From Oceanospirillum sp048270425 (lineage in GTDB: Bacteria; Pseudomonadota; Gammaproteobacteria; Pseudomonadales; Halomonadaceae): 64,000 nt of DNA. How positions within the stretch are numbered: the first letter of the stretch is position 1; each line of letters starts with the position of its first letter. Position numbers and translations under genes: made by a program. The stretch spans positions 1 through 64,000 of the forward strand of contig JBLWSY010000004.1 in NCBI GenBank assembly GCA_048270425.1, given 5' to 3'. The notes below the pieces were generated by a model. The model searched no databases and had not been told where the DNA came from. It saw only the letters and a program-made list of their open reading frames with translations. Shown here one piece after another: positions 17,340 through 25,743 of this stretch.

Positions 17340-18359
17340 ATGACGCAAAAACATCTGCTAATCATCTATACCGGTGGCACCATCGGCATGCAGCCTTCTG
17401 AACAGGGGTTCCAGCCAGGTAAAGGTTTTGAAAATCAGGTTGCACATGCACTGAAGCAAACACCTCTGCGCAACTTACCGCACTATACTTTTCTGGAATT
17501 GGACAAGCTGATTGACAGCTCCGGCATCCAGCCTTCTGACTGGCAATCTCTGGCAGACTTACTTCGACAGCATTGGGCTGACTATGATGGATTCATCATT
17601 CTGCATGGTACAGACACAATGGCTTATACCGCATCGGCATTGTCGTTCATGCTGCAGGGTCAGGATAAAGCCGTCATTCTCACCGGTTCCCAGATTCCGC
17701 TTCAGTCAGAACGAAGCGACGGTCTGAACAACCTATTGATCAGCATGCAGTTTGCTGCCAGCGATGAACTGAATGAGGTGTGTATTTTCTTTCATGACAG
17801 GCTGCTCAGAGGCAACCGAAGCAGCAAAGTCAGTAGTACGGCTCTGGCCGCGTTTGATTCGCCAAATCATCCCGAATTAGGTCTGGCGGGAATTGATCTG
17901 CAACTCAATCAGGCATACCTGCAAAGAGGGCGAAAGCCTTCGTTTTGCATTCCTGCGCTAAACTCAAACTCGGTCAGCCTGGTACACCTCTTTCCGGGTA
18001 TCAGCGCCCATGCAGTACAGTCAATGGCGCAAGGTGTTCAGGCCATGATTCTTTTGACCTATGGCGCAGGCAACCTGCCAGACTCCAACCCCGACCTGAT
18101 TGCAGTTCTGCACGAACTGAGCAAAGCTGGACTGATCATTATCAACGTCAGCCAATGCCCTCATGGAAGCGTTAAACAGGGTGCATACGCAGCAGGCTCT
18201 GCGCTTGATCGTATTGGAGCGATTTCCGGGCAGGACATGACCCTGGAAGCCGCATTCACCAAACTGCACATCCTTTTAGCGCAGGGCTATGATAAACAGC
18301 AGGTGAAGTCACTGTTTCAGCAGAATCTTTGCGGCGAAATGACATCCACAGTGAAATAA
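17340..18359 (+). CDS. ansA: Type I (cytoplasmic) L-asparaginase
   Basis: Hydrolyses asparagine to aspartate and ammonia. The 339-aa protein has the first catalytic Thr motif IYTGGTIGMQ at residues 9-18 and the second motif FIILHGTDTMAYTASALSFM, split around HGTDTM near residue 94. There is no signal peptide, so it is the cytoplasmic type. It lies 100 bases after aspA; together they would convert asparagine to fumarate. Length is normal for AnsA. Confidence 0.93.
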   Translation: MTQKHLLIIYTGGTIGMQPSEQGFQPGKGFENQVAHALKQTPLRNLPHYTFLELDKLIDSSGIQPSDWQSLADLLRQHWADYDGFIILHGTDTMAYTASALSFMLQGQDKAVILTGSQIPLQSERSDGLNNLLISMQFAASDELNEVCIFFHDRLLRGNRSSKVSSTALAAFDSPNHPELGLAGIDLQLNQAYLQRGRKPSFCIPALNSNSVSLVHLFPGISAHAVQSMAQGVQAMILLTYGAGNLPDSNPDLIAVLHELSKAGLIIINVSQCPHGSVKQGAYAAGSALDRIGAISGQDMTLEAAFTKLHILLAQGYDKQQVKSLFQQNLCGEMTSTVK

Positions 18360-18473
18360 GCATCAAAGTCGAAGCGACCGAAGGGATAAAAATATCGGAA
18401 GGCGGAAGTAAAGTTATAAAGGGGCGGGTCAGAGAATACGGATCAGGGGCAACATGATTTGCTATATAAAGGC

Positions 18474-18507
18474 GGTGGCTAAGACCCCGGATAAAGGCCC
18501 AGCCACC
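18474..18507 (-). terminator. Weak hairpin after the ABC operon
   Basis: Seven-base arms (18474-18480 and 18501-18507) pair around a 20-base loop just downstream of the ABC ATPase gene. There is no T run on the minus strand, so termination is only a possibility. Confidence 0.3.
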
Positions 18508-18522
18508 TGATTCAGGATAAGA

Positions 18523-19317
18523 TTAGCCTAAGAGCAGGCTATCATCGCTCAGTTCTTCGCCCTTGGTTTTCGAGAACAGCGCCAGCAGATCCGGCACATC
18601 CAGCCCTTCCCGCTCCGCACCTTCAACATCAAAGGCGATATTACCCTCGTGCAGCATCAGGGTTCTGTCCCCAACATCCAGTGCCTGTCGCATCGAGTGC
18701 GTCACCATCAGTGCCGTCAGGTTCTGCTCTTCGATAATATTCTTCGTCAGCTCCAGCACAAAAGCAGCAGTCTTGGGATCCAGTGCAGCAGTGTGCTCAT
18801 CCAGCAGTAGAATTTTCATCGGCTGGAGGGTCGCCATCAGAAGGCTCACCGCCTGGCGCTGACCACCAGATAACAAGCCCATGCGATCCCCGAGACGCTT
18901 CTCCAGACCCAGGCCCAGTCGAGCTAAACGCTCTTTGAAAATTTCCTGATATTCATGGCGGATAGAACGGCTCAGACCACGCCCCAAGCCTCGTTTCAGT
19001 GCCAGAGCCATATTTTCTTCAATGGTCAGAGCTTCACAGGTTCCTGCTAATGGATCCTGAAACACCCGGGCAACCAAACCTGCACGCTTGTTGGTTGGCC
19101 AGCGGGTCACATCCTGATCATCGATCAGAATTTTTCCCTGATCCGCCAGCACTTCACCGGCCAGAGCATTCAGAAAGGTGGACTTACCAGCACCATTACT
19201 ACCGATCACCGTCACAAACTGACCTTCAGGAATGGTCAGATTCAATCCCCTTAATGCACGGTTTTCCAAGGGAGTTCCGGCACCAAAGGTTACTGCAAGC
19301 TGTTCAACCTGAATCAT
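18523..19317 (-). CDS. ABC transporter ATP-binding protein
   Basis: ATPase of an ABC importer. The 264-aa protein has Walker A (GSNGAGKST), the signature LLSGGQRQAVSLLM, Walker B with LLLDEHTAALDP (His in place of the common Pro after DE), and the switch His in VTHSMRQAL. It overlaps the permease gene by four bases (ATGA type), so the two are translationally coupled. The partner binding protein is of the ABC_sub_bind family, which points to an amino-acid or other small-molecule importer; the cargo is unknown. Confidence 0.92.
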   Translation of the reverse strand: MIQVEQLAVTFGAGTPLENRALRGLNLTIPEGQFVTVIGSNGAGKSTFLNALAGEVLADQGKILIDDQDVTRWPTNKRAGLVARVFQDPLAGTCEALTIEENMALALKRGLGRGLSRSIRHEYQEIFKERLARLGLGLEKRLGDRMGLLSGGQRQAVSLLMATLQPMKILLLDEHTAALDPKTAAFVLELTKNIIEEQNLTALMVTHSMRQALDVGDRTLMLHEGNIAFDVEGAEREGLDVPDLLALFSKTKGEELSDDSLLLG

Positions 19318-20204
19318 GCCTGACCTCCTTTGCGTTTCAGCAGTTTCATACGCGGCATCACAATCGCCAATGTCACCAGCACAGCGGTAATCAGGTTCAG
19401 ATCCTGAGCTTTCAGGCCGATCCAGTCCGCATTCAGGGCAACGGCAATCGCCAGTCGGTAAAGAATAGCGCCAATCAGGCAGGCGAAAATCCAGCGGGCG
19501 ATGGTTCGGGTAGACAGAATCGCTTCACCACCGATCACCGCAGCCAGACCAATAACAATAGTCCCCACGCCCATGGTCACATCAGCTGTGCCCTGACTCT
19601 GGGCGAACAGAGCTCCTGCCAGCCCAACCATACCGTTTGCGACAGCAACGCCAAGAATAGTCAGGCGACCGGTGTGTACACCATTGGCGCGGGCCATTTT
19701 GGCATTCACACCGGTTGCCCGCATCGCAAGGCCCAGTTCAGAGGTCATAAACCGAACAAACAGCAGATAAACCACCAGTACAAAGCCACTGAGGATAATC
19801 GGGTTGATCAGATAGAAAGGGATATCCCAGTTCTCAAACGGGGTGAAAACGGTTTCATCACCCAAGAGTGCAACATTGGGTTTACCCATAATGCGCAGGT
19901 TGATCGAGTAGAGCGCAATCATCGTCAGAATCGACGCTAACAGATTCAGAATCTGCAGCCGGACATTAAGCCATGCGGTAACAGCGCCCGCCATACAGCC
20001 CGCAACCATTGCCATCGCCGTTGCCAGCCAGGGATTCCATCCGGTTACGATCAGAGTTGCAGCAACAGCAGCGCCCAGCGGGAAGCTACCATCAACGGTC
20101 AGATCCGGAAAATCCAGCACACGAAACGCGATAAAGACGCCAAAGGCAACCAGACCAAACAGCAGGCCTGACTCCACAGCACCAAAGAAGGCAATTGAAC
20201 TCAC
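19314..20204 (-). CDS. ABC transporter permease (branched-chain-type fold)
   Basis: Inner-membrane channel of the importer, 296 aa with about eight membrane helices, related to the LivH/RbsC-type permease family. Visible segments include GLLFGLVAFGVFIAFRVLDF at the N-terminus, the DLTVDGSFPLGAA stretch, and GTIVIGLAAVIGGEAI near residue 220. It lies downstream of the binding-protein gene after a hairpin and overlaps the ATPase gene, so all three form one operon. Confidence 0.92.
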   Translation of the reverse strand: MSSIAFFGAVESGLLFGLVAFGVFIAFRVLDFPDLTVDGSFPLGAAVAATLIVTGWNPWLATAMAMVAGCMAGAVTAWLNVRLQILNLLASILTMIALYSINLRIMGKPNVALLGDETVFTPFENWDIPFYLINPIILSGFVLVVYLLFVRFMTSELGLAMRATGVNAKMARANGVHTGRLTILGVAVANGMVGLAGALFAQSQGTADVTMGVGTIVIGLAAVIGGEAILSTRTIARWIFACLIGAILYRLAIAVALNADWIGLKAQDLNLITAVLVTLAIVMPRMKLLKRKGGQA

Positions 20205-20311
20205 GATGATCCCATTAAGAGGTTTGGGGCTCGGGAAGAGCGGTTAACTAAGCAGATAAAGTTAATGATGAATCAATTCTATCCACAAAAAAATCAGTCG
20301 TGCCTTAACGA

Positions 20312-20340
20312 GAAAAAGCGGCGCTTACGGCCGCTTTTTC
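20312..20340. terminator. Hairpin between binding-protein and permease genes
   Basis: A perfect 11-bp stem (20312-20322 with 20330-20340) with a seven-base loop and A and T runs inside the arms lies within the ABC operon, 14 bases after the binding-protein stop. It probably gives partial termination or protects the upstream message, so that more binding protein than permease is made. Confidence 0.75.
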
Positions 20341-20353
20341 ACAGGGCTGCGAC

Positions 20354-21325
20354 TTACTGAATAACTTTTTTCGCCTGATCGATCAGCTCCTGAGGCAAGG
20401 TCACACCCATGCGCTCGGCAGCTGCCGGGTTGATCACCAGATCCATTGTCTGAACACCTTCAACAGGGATGTTCTTCGGTGATTCACCTTTCAGAATACG
20501 CTCTACGATAACACCGGTCTGGCGACCCACCTGATAGTAATCAAAACCAACTGCTGCGATCGCACCACGGTTTACAGAGTCAGTATCACCGGTAATCACC
20601 GGGATATCGGACTGCTCGGCTACTTTCAGAACCGCTTCCAGAGCGGATATAACCGTGTTGTCGATTGGCAGATAGATCACGTCTACCTTACCCACCAGAG
20701 AACGGGCAGACGCCAGTACATCCGAAGACTTGGTCGCCGCTGCTTCAACCACGCTCATACCCTGCTTAGGAGCCGCTTCGTGCACCATCTGAACAGAGCT
20801 GACCGAGTTCGCTTCACCCGGGTTGAAGATCACACCCACTTTTTTGGCCCCTGGCACAACTTTTTTCACCAGTTCCATATGCTTGTCCATCGGCAGCATA
20901 TCAGTCGTACCGGTTACCCAACGGGTTGGCTTGTCCAGCGCTTTAACCAGCTTGGCACCGACAGGGTCGGTTACAGCGGAAAACACAACCGGAATACCAC
21001 GGGCTGCAGATACAGCCGTTTGTGCAGAAGGCGTGGTAATCGCAACGATCACATCCGGTGCATCACCGGCAAATTTCTTCGCTACCTGAGCAGCTGTCGC
21101 CGGGCTACCCTGAGCACTTTCGTAGTTCCACTTCAGGTTTTGACCAACCACATAGCCACGCTCTGCCAGCTCATCTTTAACGCCCTGACGAATCGCATCC
21201 AGAGACGGGTGCTCAACAATCTGAGTAATCGCCACAGAAGCGTCAGCCTGAACCATCGCACTTGTCAGGCCGGATGCCAGCAATAAAGAACCCGCAATAA
21301 TCTTACGAAGTTTGGTTTTAAACAT
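20354..21325 (-). CDS. ABC transporter substrate-binding protein (ABC_sub_bind/TrpX-like)
   Basis: Periplasmic binding protein of the adjoining importer, 323 aa. It has a signal peptide (MFKTKLRKIIAGSLLLASGL, then TSAMVQA) and a mature protein starting near SVAITQIVEHPSLDAIRQGV, the usual opening of this DUF534-like family, where some members bind aromatic amino acids. Motifs such as PVVFSAVTDPVGAKLV and KKVGVIFNPGEANSV fit the family. I start at 21325, where GGAG lies six bases upstream, rather than at 21346. The ligand cannot be told from sequence. Confidence 0.88.
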   Translation of the reverse strand: MFKTKLRKIIAGSLLLASGLTSAMVQADASVAITQIVEHPSLDAIRQGVKDELAERGYVVGQNLKWNYESAQGSPATAAQVAKKFAGDAPDVIVAITTPSAQTAVSAARGIPVVFSAVTDPVGAKLVKALDKPTRWVTGTTDMLPMDKHMELVKKVVPGAKKVGVIFNPGEANSVSSVQMVHEAAPKQGMSVVEAAATKSSDVLASARSLVGKVDVIYLPIDNTVISALEAVLKVAEQSDIPVITGDTDSVNRGAIAAVGFDYYQVGRQTGVIVERILKGESPKNIPVEGVQTMDLVINPAAAERMGVTLPQELIDQAKKVIQ

Positions 21326-21614
21326 GGTCGTCTCCAGAAGCGGCAACTGCTCTTATGCGTTGCCTGAAACATTAGGGCAGTCTCACATGGACCATCGATG
21401 AACCTGTGAGCCATTTTTATAATTAAGAGCGGACTCAGCCGATCTTTTGAAATAATCTCTGCTGCAGACAACAATTCGCGCTGCAACCGATAAATGCAGT
21501 CAGATTTTCGGTAAAACTGCAGAATACGGGGCGTAACTATACCTTAATATTCTCTGTGATCGAAAATGATGCCGGACAAAAATTCAGTCCTCAGACAAAT
21601 TGCCGGAAAAATAT

Positions 21615-21929
21615 ATGAACACATCGACACCAACCGTCCGGGAGGCACTTTATTTAGTGCTGCATGAAATACCAGAGGGGCGCTTCACCACCTATGGTCG
21701 CCTTGCCGAGCTGACACCTCAGAGGACAACGGCTCGTCAGGTTGCCCGCCTGCTTAGTCTGCTTCCGGAAGACACTCAGCTGCCCTGGCATCGGGTAGTG
21801 AATAGCCAATTCAAAGTTTCACAATTCGGCAAGTGTGACGAGCAGGTGCAACGTCTTAAATCAGAAGGCTTGCTGTTATCTGCCAGCGGCAAACTCCCGC
21901 CCAATAAGGTTTGGCCAGATTCTCTGTGA
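21615..21929 (+). CDS. Alkyltransferase-like protein (ATL, MGMT family)
   Basis: Small DNA-binding relative of O6-alkylguanine-DNA alkyltransferase, 104 aa. The MGMT active site PCHRVV is here PWHRVV, with Trp58 in place of the acceptor Cys. That is the defining feature of ATL proteins, which bind O6-alkylguanine and flag it for nucleotide excision repair instead of repairing it directly. The helix-turn-helix part (GRFTTYGRLAELT) is intact. I start at the ATG at 21615; a TTG at 21600 would add five residues. It stands alone upstream of serA. Confidence 0.85.
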   Translation: MNTSTPTVREALYLVLHEIPEGRFTTYGRLAELTPQRTTARQVARLLSLLPEDTQLPWHRVVNSQFKVSQFGKCDEQVQRLKSEGLLLSASGKLPPNKVWPDSL

Positions 21930-22223
21930 TCACACCCACCATGATCAAAACGGCACTGCTGAAATTTTTTGTCAGATGCGGCTTATAAGTGAACCAGATT
22001 CATTGATAAATGAGGAAATCTTGAACAGAAATTACACAGGGTTGTGTTACCATGTTGCGCCTGTTGTTGGGATAAGTAACAAAACTTCCCTGTTACCCCT
22101 GCGAAACGCAACAACACACCCAGTACGGAGCATCCTCCTGTACCGCGTTGACCCACAACAGAAGTTCGCTACAGCTTATTTCAGACCGGCGATCTGCCGT
22201 GACCGTTAGAGGGTTCCAGCACC
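21930..22223 (+). other. Long leader region upstream of serA
   Basis: A 294-base gap before serA. A weak promoter may lie at 22021-22050 (TTGAAC, then TGTTAC after 18 bases). Downstream are possible hairpins, for example GTAACA paired with TGTTAC around 22067-22087, and GTACGGAG with CTCCTGTAC near 22122-22143. No known riboswitch pattern is recognisable. A leader of this length leaves room for post-transcriptional control, but I cannot support more. Confidence 0.3.
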
Positions 22224-23453
22224 ATGGCTACTACGTCTCTTGACAAGAGCAAGATCAAAATTCTTCTTCTGGAAGGTGTACACCAATCTGCCGTTGATAA
22301 CTTCAAGGCAGCGGGCTACACCAACATCGAATATCACGCCGCTTCACTTCCGGAAGAGCAGCTAAAAGAATCGATCAAAGACGCCCACTTTATTGGCATT
22401 CGTTCCCGTACTCAGCTGACCGAAGAGATCTTCGGCGCTGCTGAAAAACTGGTTGCCGTGGGTTGCTTCTGCATCGGCACCAATCAGGTTGACCTGAAAG
22501 CAGCCATGATCCGCGGTATTGCGGTATTTAACGCGCCATACTCCAACACCCGTTCTGTAGCGGAGCTGGTTCTGGCAGAGTCCATCATGCTGCTGCGTGG
22601 CGTACCTGAGAAAAACGCCGTTTGTCACCGCGGTGGCTGGCTGAAGTCTGCGAAAAACTCCTTCGAAATCCGTGGTAAAACTCTGGGTATCGTCGGTTAC
22701 GGTAGCATCGGTTCTCAGCTGTCGGTTCTGGCCGAGTCTCTGGGCATGAAAGTGATCTACTTTGATGTCGTCACTAAACTGCCTTTGGGTAACGCAGAAC
22801 AGGTTGGCAGCATGAAAGAGCTGCTGAACACCGCGGATATCGTTTCTCTGCACGTGCCTGAAACCGAAGCCACTAAGTGGATGATGGGAGCCGAGCAGTT
22901 TGCTGAAATGAAGCAGGGCTCTATCTTCATCAACGCCGCACGCGGTACTGTTGTGGATATTGATGCTCTGGCCGAAGTTGTTCGCAACGGTAAATTGCTG
23001 GGCGCTGCAATCGACGTATTCCCGGTTGAGCCTCGCTCTAACGATGACGAGTTTATCTCTCCGCTGCGCGAATTCGACAACGTTATCCTGACTCCTCACG
23101 TAGGTGGTTCCACAATGGAAGCGCAGGAAAACATCGGTGTGGAAGTCTCTGAGAAACTGATCAAGTACAGCGACAACGGCACCACCACCAGCGCGGTTAA
23201 CTTCCCGGAAGTTGCTCTGCCATCTCACCCAGGCAAGCACCGCTTGCTGCATCTGCATGAAAATGTGCCGGGTGTTCTGTCTGAGATCAACAAGGTGCTG
23301 TCTGACAACGGCATCAACATTTCGGGTCAGTTCCTGCAGACCAACGAGAAAGTAGGCTATGTGGTTGTCGACGTTGAGAAAGAGTACAGCCCTCAGGCTC
23401 TGGAAGCTCTGCGTACCGTTGGACACACCATTCGCGCGCGAGTCCTGTTCTGA
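22224..23453 (+). CDS. serA: D-3-phosphoglycerate dehydrogenase
   Basis: First enzyme of serine synthesis, oxidising 3-phosphoglycerate with NAD. The 409-aa protein is of the E. coli length class, with the NAD-binding motif GIVGYGSIGSQLS near residue 155, the substrate and catalytic segments (RSRTQ, NAARGTVVDIDAL, HVGGSTMEAQ) and a C-terminal ACT domain (LLHLHENVPGVLSEINKVLS) that gives serine feedback inhibition. It ends with the typical RARVLF. A strong terminator follows. Confidence 0.96.
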   Translation: MATTSLDKSKIKILLLEGVHQSAVDNFKAAGYTNIEYHAASLPEEQLKESIKDAHFIGIRSRTQLTEEIFGAAEKLVAVGCFCIGTNQVDLKAAMIRGIAVFNAPYSNTRSVAELVLAESIMLLRGVPEKNAVCHRGGWLKSAKNSFEIRGKTLGIVGYGSIGSQLSVLAESLGMKVIYFDVVTKLPLGNAEQVGSMKELLNTADIVSLHVPETEATKWMMGAEQFAEMKQGSIFINAARGTVVDIDALAEVVRNGKLLGAAIDVFPVEPRSNDDEFISPLREFDNVILTPHVGGSTMEAQENIGVEVSEKLIKYSDNGTTTSAVNFPEVALPSHPGKHRLLHLHENVPGVLSEINKVLSDNGINISGQFLQTNEKVGYVVVDVEKEYSPQALEALRTVGHTIRARVLF

Positions 23454-23510
23454 TAAAACAGACAAATGAGCGGGTTCAGCGATCAGACTGAACCTTGCGA
23501 ATCGTGCCTG

Positions 23511-23554
23511 AAGCCCGTCCGGTTCATCAAAAGGTGAACCGGACGGGCTTTTTT
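23511..23554 (+). terminator. Strong terminator of serA
   Basis: A perfect 16-bp stem (23511-23526 with 23535-23550), an eight-base loop and a T run. An open frame of the following lipoprotein gene runs back across it, which supports the later start chosen for that gene. Confidence 0.92.
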
Positions 23555-23692
23555 AGGCCTTTACTTTATGTTCCGTTACCTTTTTTTTTGCTAATCTGCC
23601 ATCACGCTAATGCAGTGTCACTGCCGTACCAATGCGCACGATGCCCTGCATCCTCATTTGTTTCAAAGGTTGTTGTCAAAGGATCCGGAATC

Positions 23693-24265
23693 ATGAAAAA
23701 AGTATCTTGGTTAAAACTGTCCGCGCTGTCTCTGGCGTTGGGTCTGGCAGCTTGTGGCGGTTCGCCTGAAAAAGAAAAAGCACCGGCTGCTCCTGCTTAT
23801 CCGGCTTGGATTGATCAGCCTGTAGTGGCTGATGGCATCGCAGAAAGCGCATGTGTTTCTTCCAGCGGCAACATGACTCTGGATAAGAAGCGCGCAACGG
23901 CTAATGCCCGTGCAATGATCGCGCAGTCTATCGAAACCCGCATCAAGGCGATGGACAAGACATACCAGCGCGTCACCGAGAGCGAAGAAGCGATGACCTC
24001 TGGATCAACCTTTGAAAGTGTTTCCAAGCAGGTCACTGATCAGAGTCTGAGCGGCACTAAAGTAGTTGAAAGCGGCTACTTTAAAATTAACGAGAAAAAC
24101 CAGTACTGCGTCATGGTTGGTTTTGGTCAGCAGCAAACCAGAGAAGTTTTCGAAAACGCAATGAAAGCAGCCAAAGCTGAAATGAGCCCGACTTCCGAGC
24201 GTGCTATGTACGAAGAGTTCCGTGCTTATAAAGCTCAGCAGGAGCTCGAAGAGTCTCTGCGCTAA
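23693..24265 (+). CDS. LPP20-family lipoprotein
   Basis: Exported lipoprotein of 190 aa with a signal peptide and lipobox LAAC, so Cys21 would be lipidated. The mature part opens with a Lys/Ala/Pro-rich linker, then a domain starting PAYPAWIDQPVVADGIAESACV, with DKKRATANARAMIAQSIETRI as the typical helix of the LPP20 family. Its role is not known in general; some relatives are flagellum-associated. The ATG at 23693 is supported by the signal peptide and by the serA terminator lying upstream of it. Confidence 0.82.
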   Translation: MKKVSWLKLSALSLALGLAACGGSPEKEKAPAAPAYPAWIDQPVVADGIAESACVSSSGNMTLDKKRATANARAMIAQSIETRIKAMDKTYQRVTESEEAMTSGSTFESVSKQVTDQSLSGTKVVESGYFKINEKNQYCVMVGFGQQQTREVFENAMKAAKAEMSPTSERAMYEEFRAYKAQQELEESLR

Positions 24266-24303
24266 ACTGGATTCCAGCCTGCCCAGCAAGCCTGATCAGG
24301 TCA

Positions 24304-24332
24304 GAAAAAACGGGCTTAATGCCCGTTTTTTC
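24304..24332. terminator. Terminator after the lipoprotein gene
   Basis: A perfect 12-bp stem with a TTAAT loop and A and T runs in the arms, 39 bases after the lipoprotein stop. Confidence 0.92.
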
Positions 24333-24384
24333 GTTATAAAACGTCCTAATTCTCACCAATCAGACGTCTATTATCTGGAAACAT

Positions 24385-25083
24385 ATGACTGCTCCCGGTA
24401 ACAAAAACGGTTCCAACATCGTCTCTGATCCAGGCACTGACATTTGTCCTCTCTGTACCGGTAAAGATATTCAACACTACGCTCAGGACAAAAAGCGGGA
24501 TTACTGGCAGTGCCAGAATTGCGATCTGGTGTTCGTTGCCAAAGAGCAGCAACTGGACCACGAAGCCGAGAAAGCCGTTTATGAGCAGCATGAGAACAAC
24601 CCGGAAGATATCGGCTACCGGAAGTTTCTCAGCCGTATGTCTCAGCCCGTTCTTGAACGTGTTGCTCCGGCAAGTCAGGGGCTGGATTTTGGCTGTGGAC
24701 CCGGACCAACCTTATCGCTGATGTTTGAAGAAGCCGGACACAGTATGGCGGTTTATGATCCTTACTTTGCCAATAACCCGGATGTTCTGAGCAAGAAATA
24801 CGATTTCATCACCAGCACCGAAGTCTTTGAGCACCTTTCTTCACCGAAAAAGGTTCTGGAACAACTTCTTACCATTCTGAAACCTGGCGGCTGGCTGGGA
24901 CTAATGACCAAACGGGTTATCGATCAGGAGGCCTTCAGCCGCTGGCATTATAAAAATGATCCAACCCATATCACTTTTTTCAGCGACCGGACTTTTCATT
25001 GGATCGCCTGGCATTATGGTCTGACACTGGACATTGTTGATCAGGATGTTGTCCTGCTGCAAAAGCCCGTCGAACGTCAGTAG
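24385..25083 (+). CDS. Class I SAM-dependent methyltransferase with N-terminal zinc-ribbon-like motif
   Basis: The 232-aa protein begins with a CxxC pair (CPLC) and a second pair (WQCQNCDLVF), a likely zinc ribbon at residues 15-55. A Rossmann methyltransferase domain follows, with the SAM-binding motif GLDFGCGPGPTLSLM near residue 95 and the ITSTEVFEHLSSP and LKPGGWLGLMT segments. Family members act on diverse substrates, so the target is unknown. It appears monocistronic between two convergent or terminated units. Confidence 0.8.
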   Translation: MTAPGNKNGSNIVSDPGTDICPLCTGKDIQHYAQDKKRDYWQCQNCDLVFVAKEQQLDHEAEKAVYEQHENNPEDIGYRKFLSRMSQPVLERVAPASQGLDFGCGPGPTLSLMFEEAGHSMAVYDPYFANNPDVLSKKYDFITSTEVFEHLSSPKKVLEQLLTILKPGGWLGLMTKRVIDQEAFSRWHYKNDPTHITFFSDRTFHWIAWHYGLTLDIVDQDVVLLQKPVERQ

Positions 25084-25099
25084 TGGCGTTTAAAAGTAT

Positions 25100-25537
25100 T
25101 CAGGCATAACCCACGTCAGGACTTAATGGTGTTGAACTGGCAACGAAGACACCATTGCCACGGGCAACCTCTTTACCGCGCTCATCATAAACCACAGACT
25201 CGGCAATCAGCTGAGTCTTGCCCCGGTTTACCACCTGGCCTTTAGCGGTTAAGCGGCCTTTATTCACGGGACGTAAAAAGTAGGTGGTAAAACTTGCCGT
25301 CACCATAAAGAAACGCTTCTCCATGGAGTTAGCTGCAAAATAAGCAGCATCATCCAATGCTTTAAACAGCACAGATCCATGAACCGCGCCAGCGGCATGA
25401 AAGAAGCTTTCCTGTATCTGAAAACTGATTTCGGCTTCACCTTTACTGACACTGATTTCCGGCTGATAAAGGTCGTTACAACGACCGGAAAGGTACATCT
25501 TCTCCAGTTTTTCAAAATGATCCTGAGTCACCCTCAT
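25100..25537 (-). CDS. PaaI-type hotdog thioesterase
   Basis: Small acyl-CoA thioesterase family member, 145 aa, single hotdog fold. The helix motif AAGAVHGSVLFKALDDAAYFAAN contains the conserved His-Gly and Asp of the PaaI group, and the strand FTTYFLRPVNKGRLTAKG is typical. The substrate is unknown; it may simply clear stalled acyl-CoA. It is convergent with the methyltransferase gene and has AAGGGAG just upstream of the ATG. Confidence 0.83.
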   Translation of the reverse strand: MRVTQDHFEKLEKMYLSGRCNDLYQPEISVSKGEAEISFQIQESFFHAAGAVHGSVLFKALDDAAYFAANSMEKRFFMVTASFTTYFLRPVNKGRLTAKGQVVNRGKTQLIAESVVYDERGKEVARGNGVFVASSTPLSPDVGYA

Positions 25538-25743
25538 ACTCCCTTCAGCTTGCTATTTAAAACTTGGGCTCGTTTTTTTAAACGTCAGCATATCAAAGTG
25601 TTAGCGAATCATAGCTCCGCCAATCACCACCCTGACAACAGATAACCGGCTTCAGCCTGTCATCAAAACGACACTTGAACGTCAGCTTACTGTCATTTTA
25701 TCTGCTTAATGTGGCCACAAAAGCGTCTATAAAGGATAGATTT

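Noticed and set aside
18999..19940. Plus-strand open frame of 313 codons opposite the ABC genes
   Set aside because: It is antisense to clear ATPase and permease genes, with no recognisable motif.
21835..22209. Plus-strand frame of 124 codons before serA
   Set aside because: It overlaps the ATL gene and the serA leader, has no ribosome site, and its product has no family features.
22362..23465. Minus-strand open frame of 367 codons opposite serA
   Set aside because: It is fully antisense to a certain gene and has the His/Gln-rich composition of a shadow frame.
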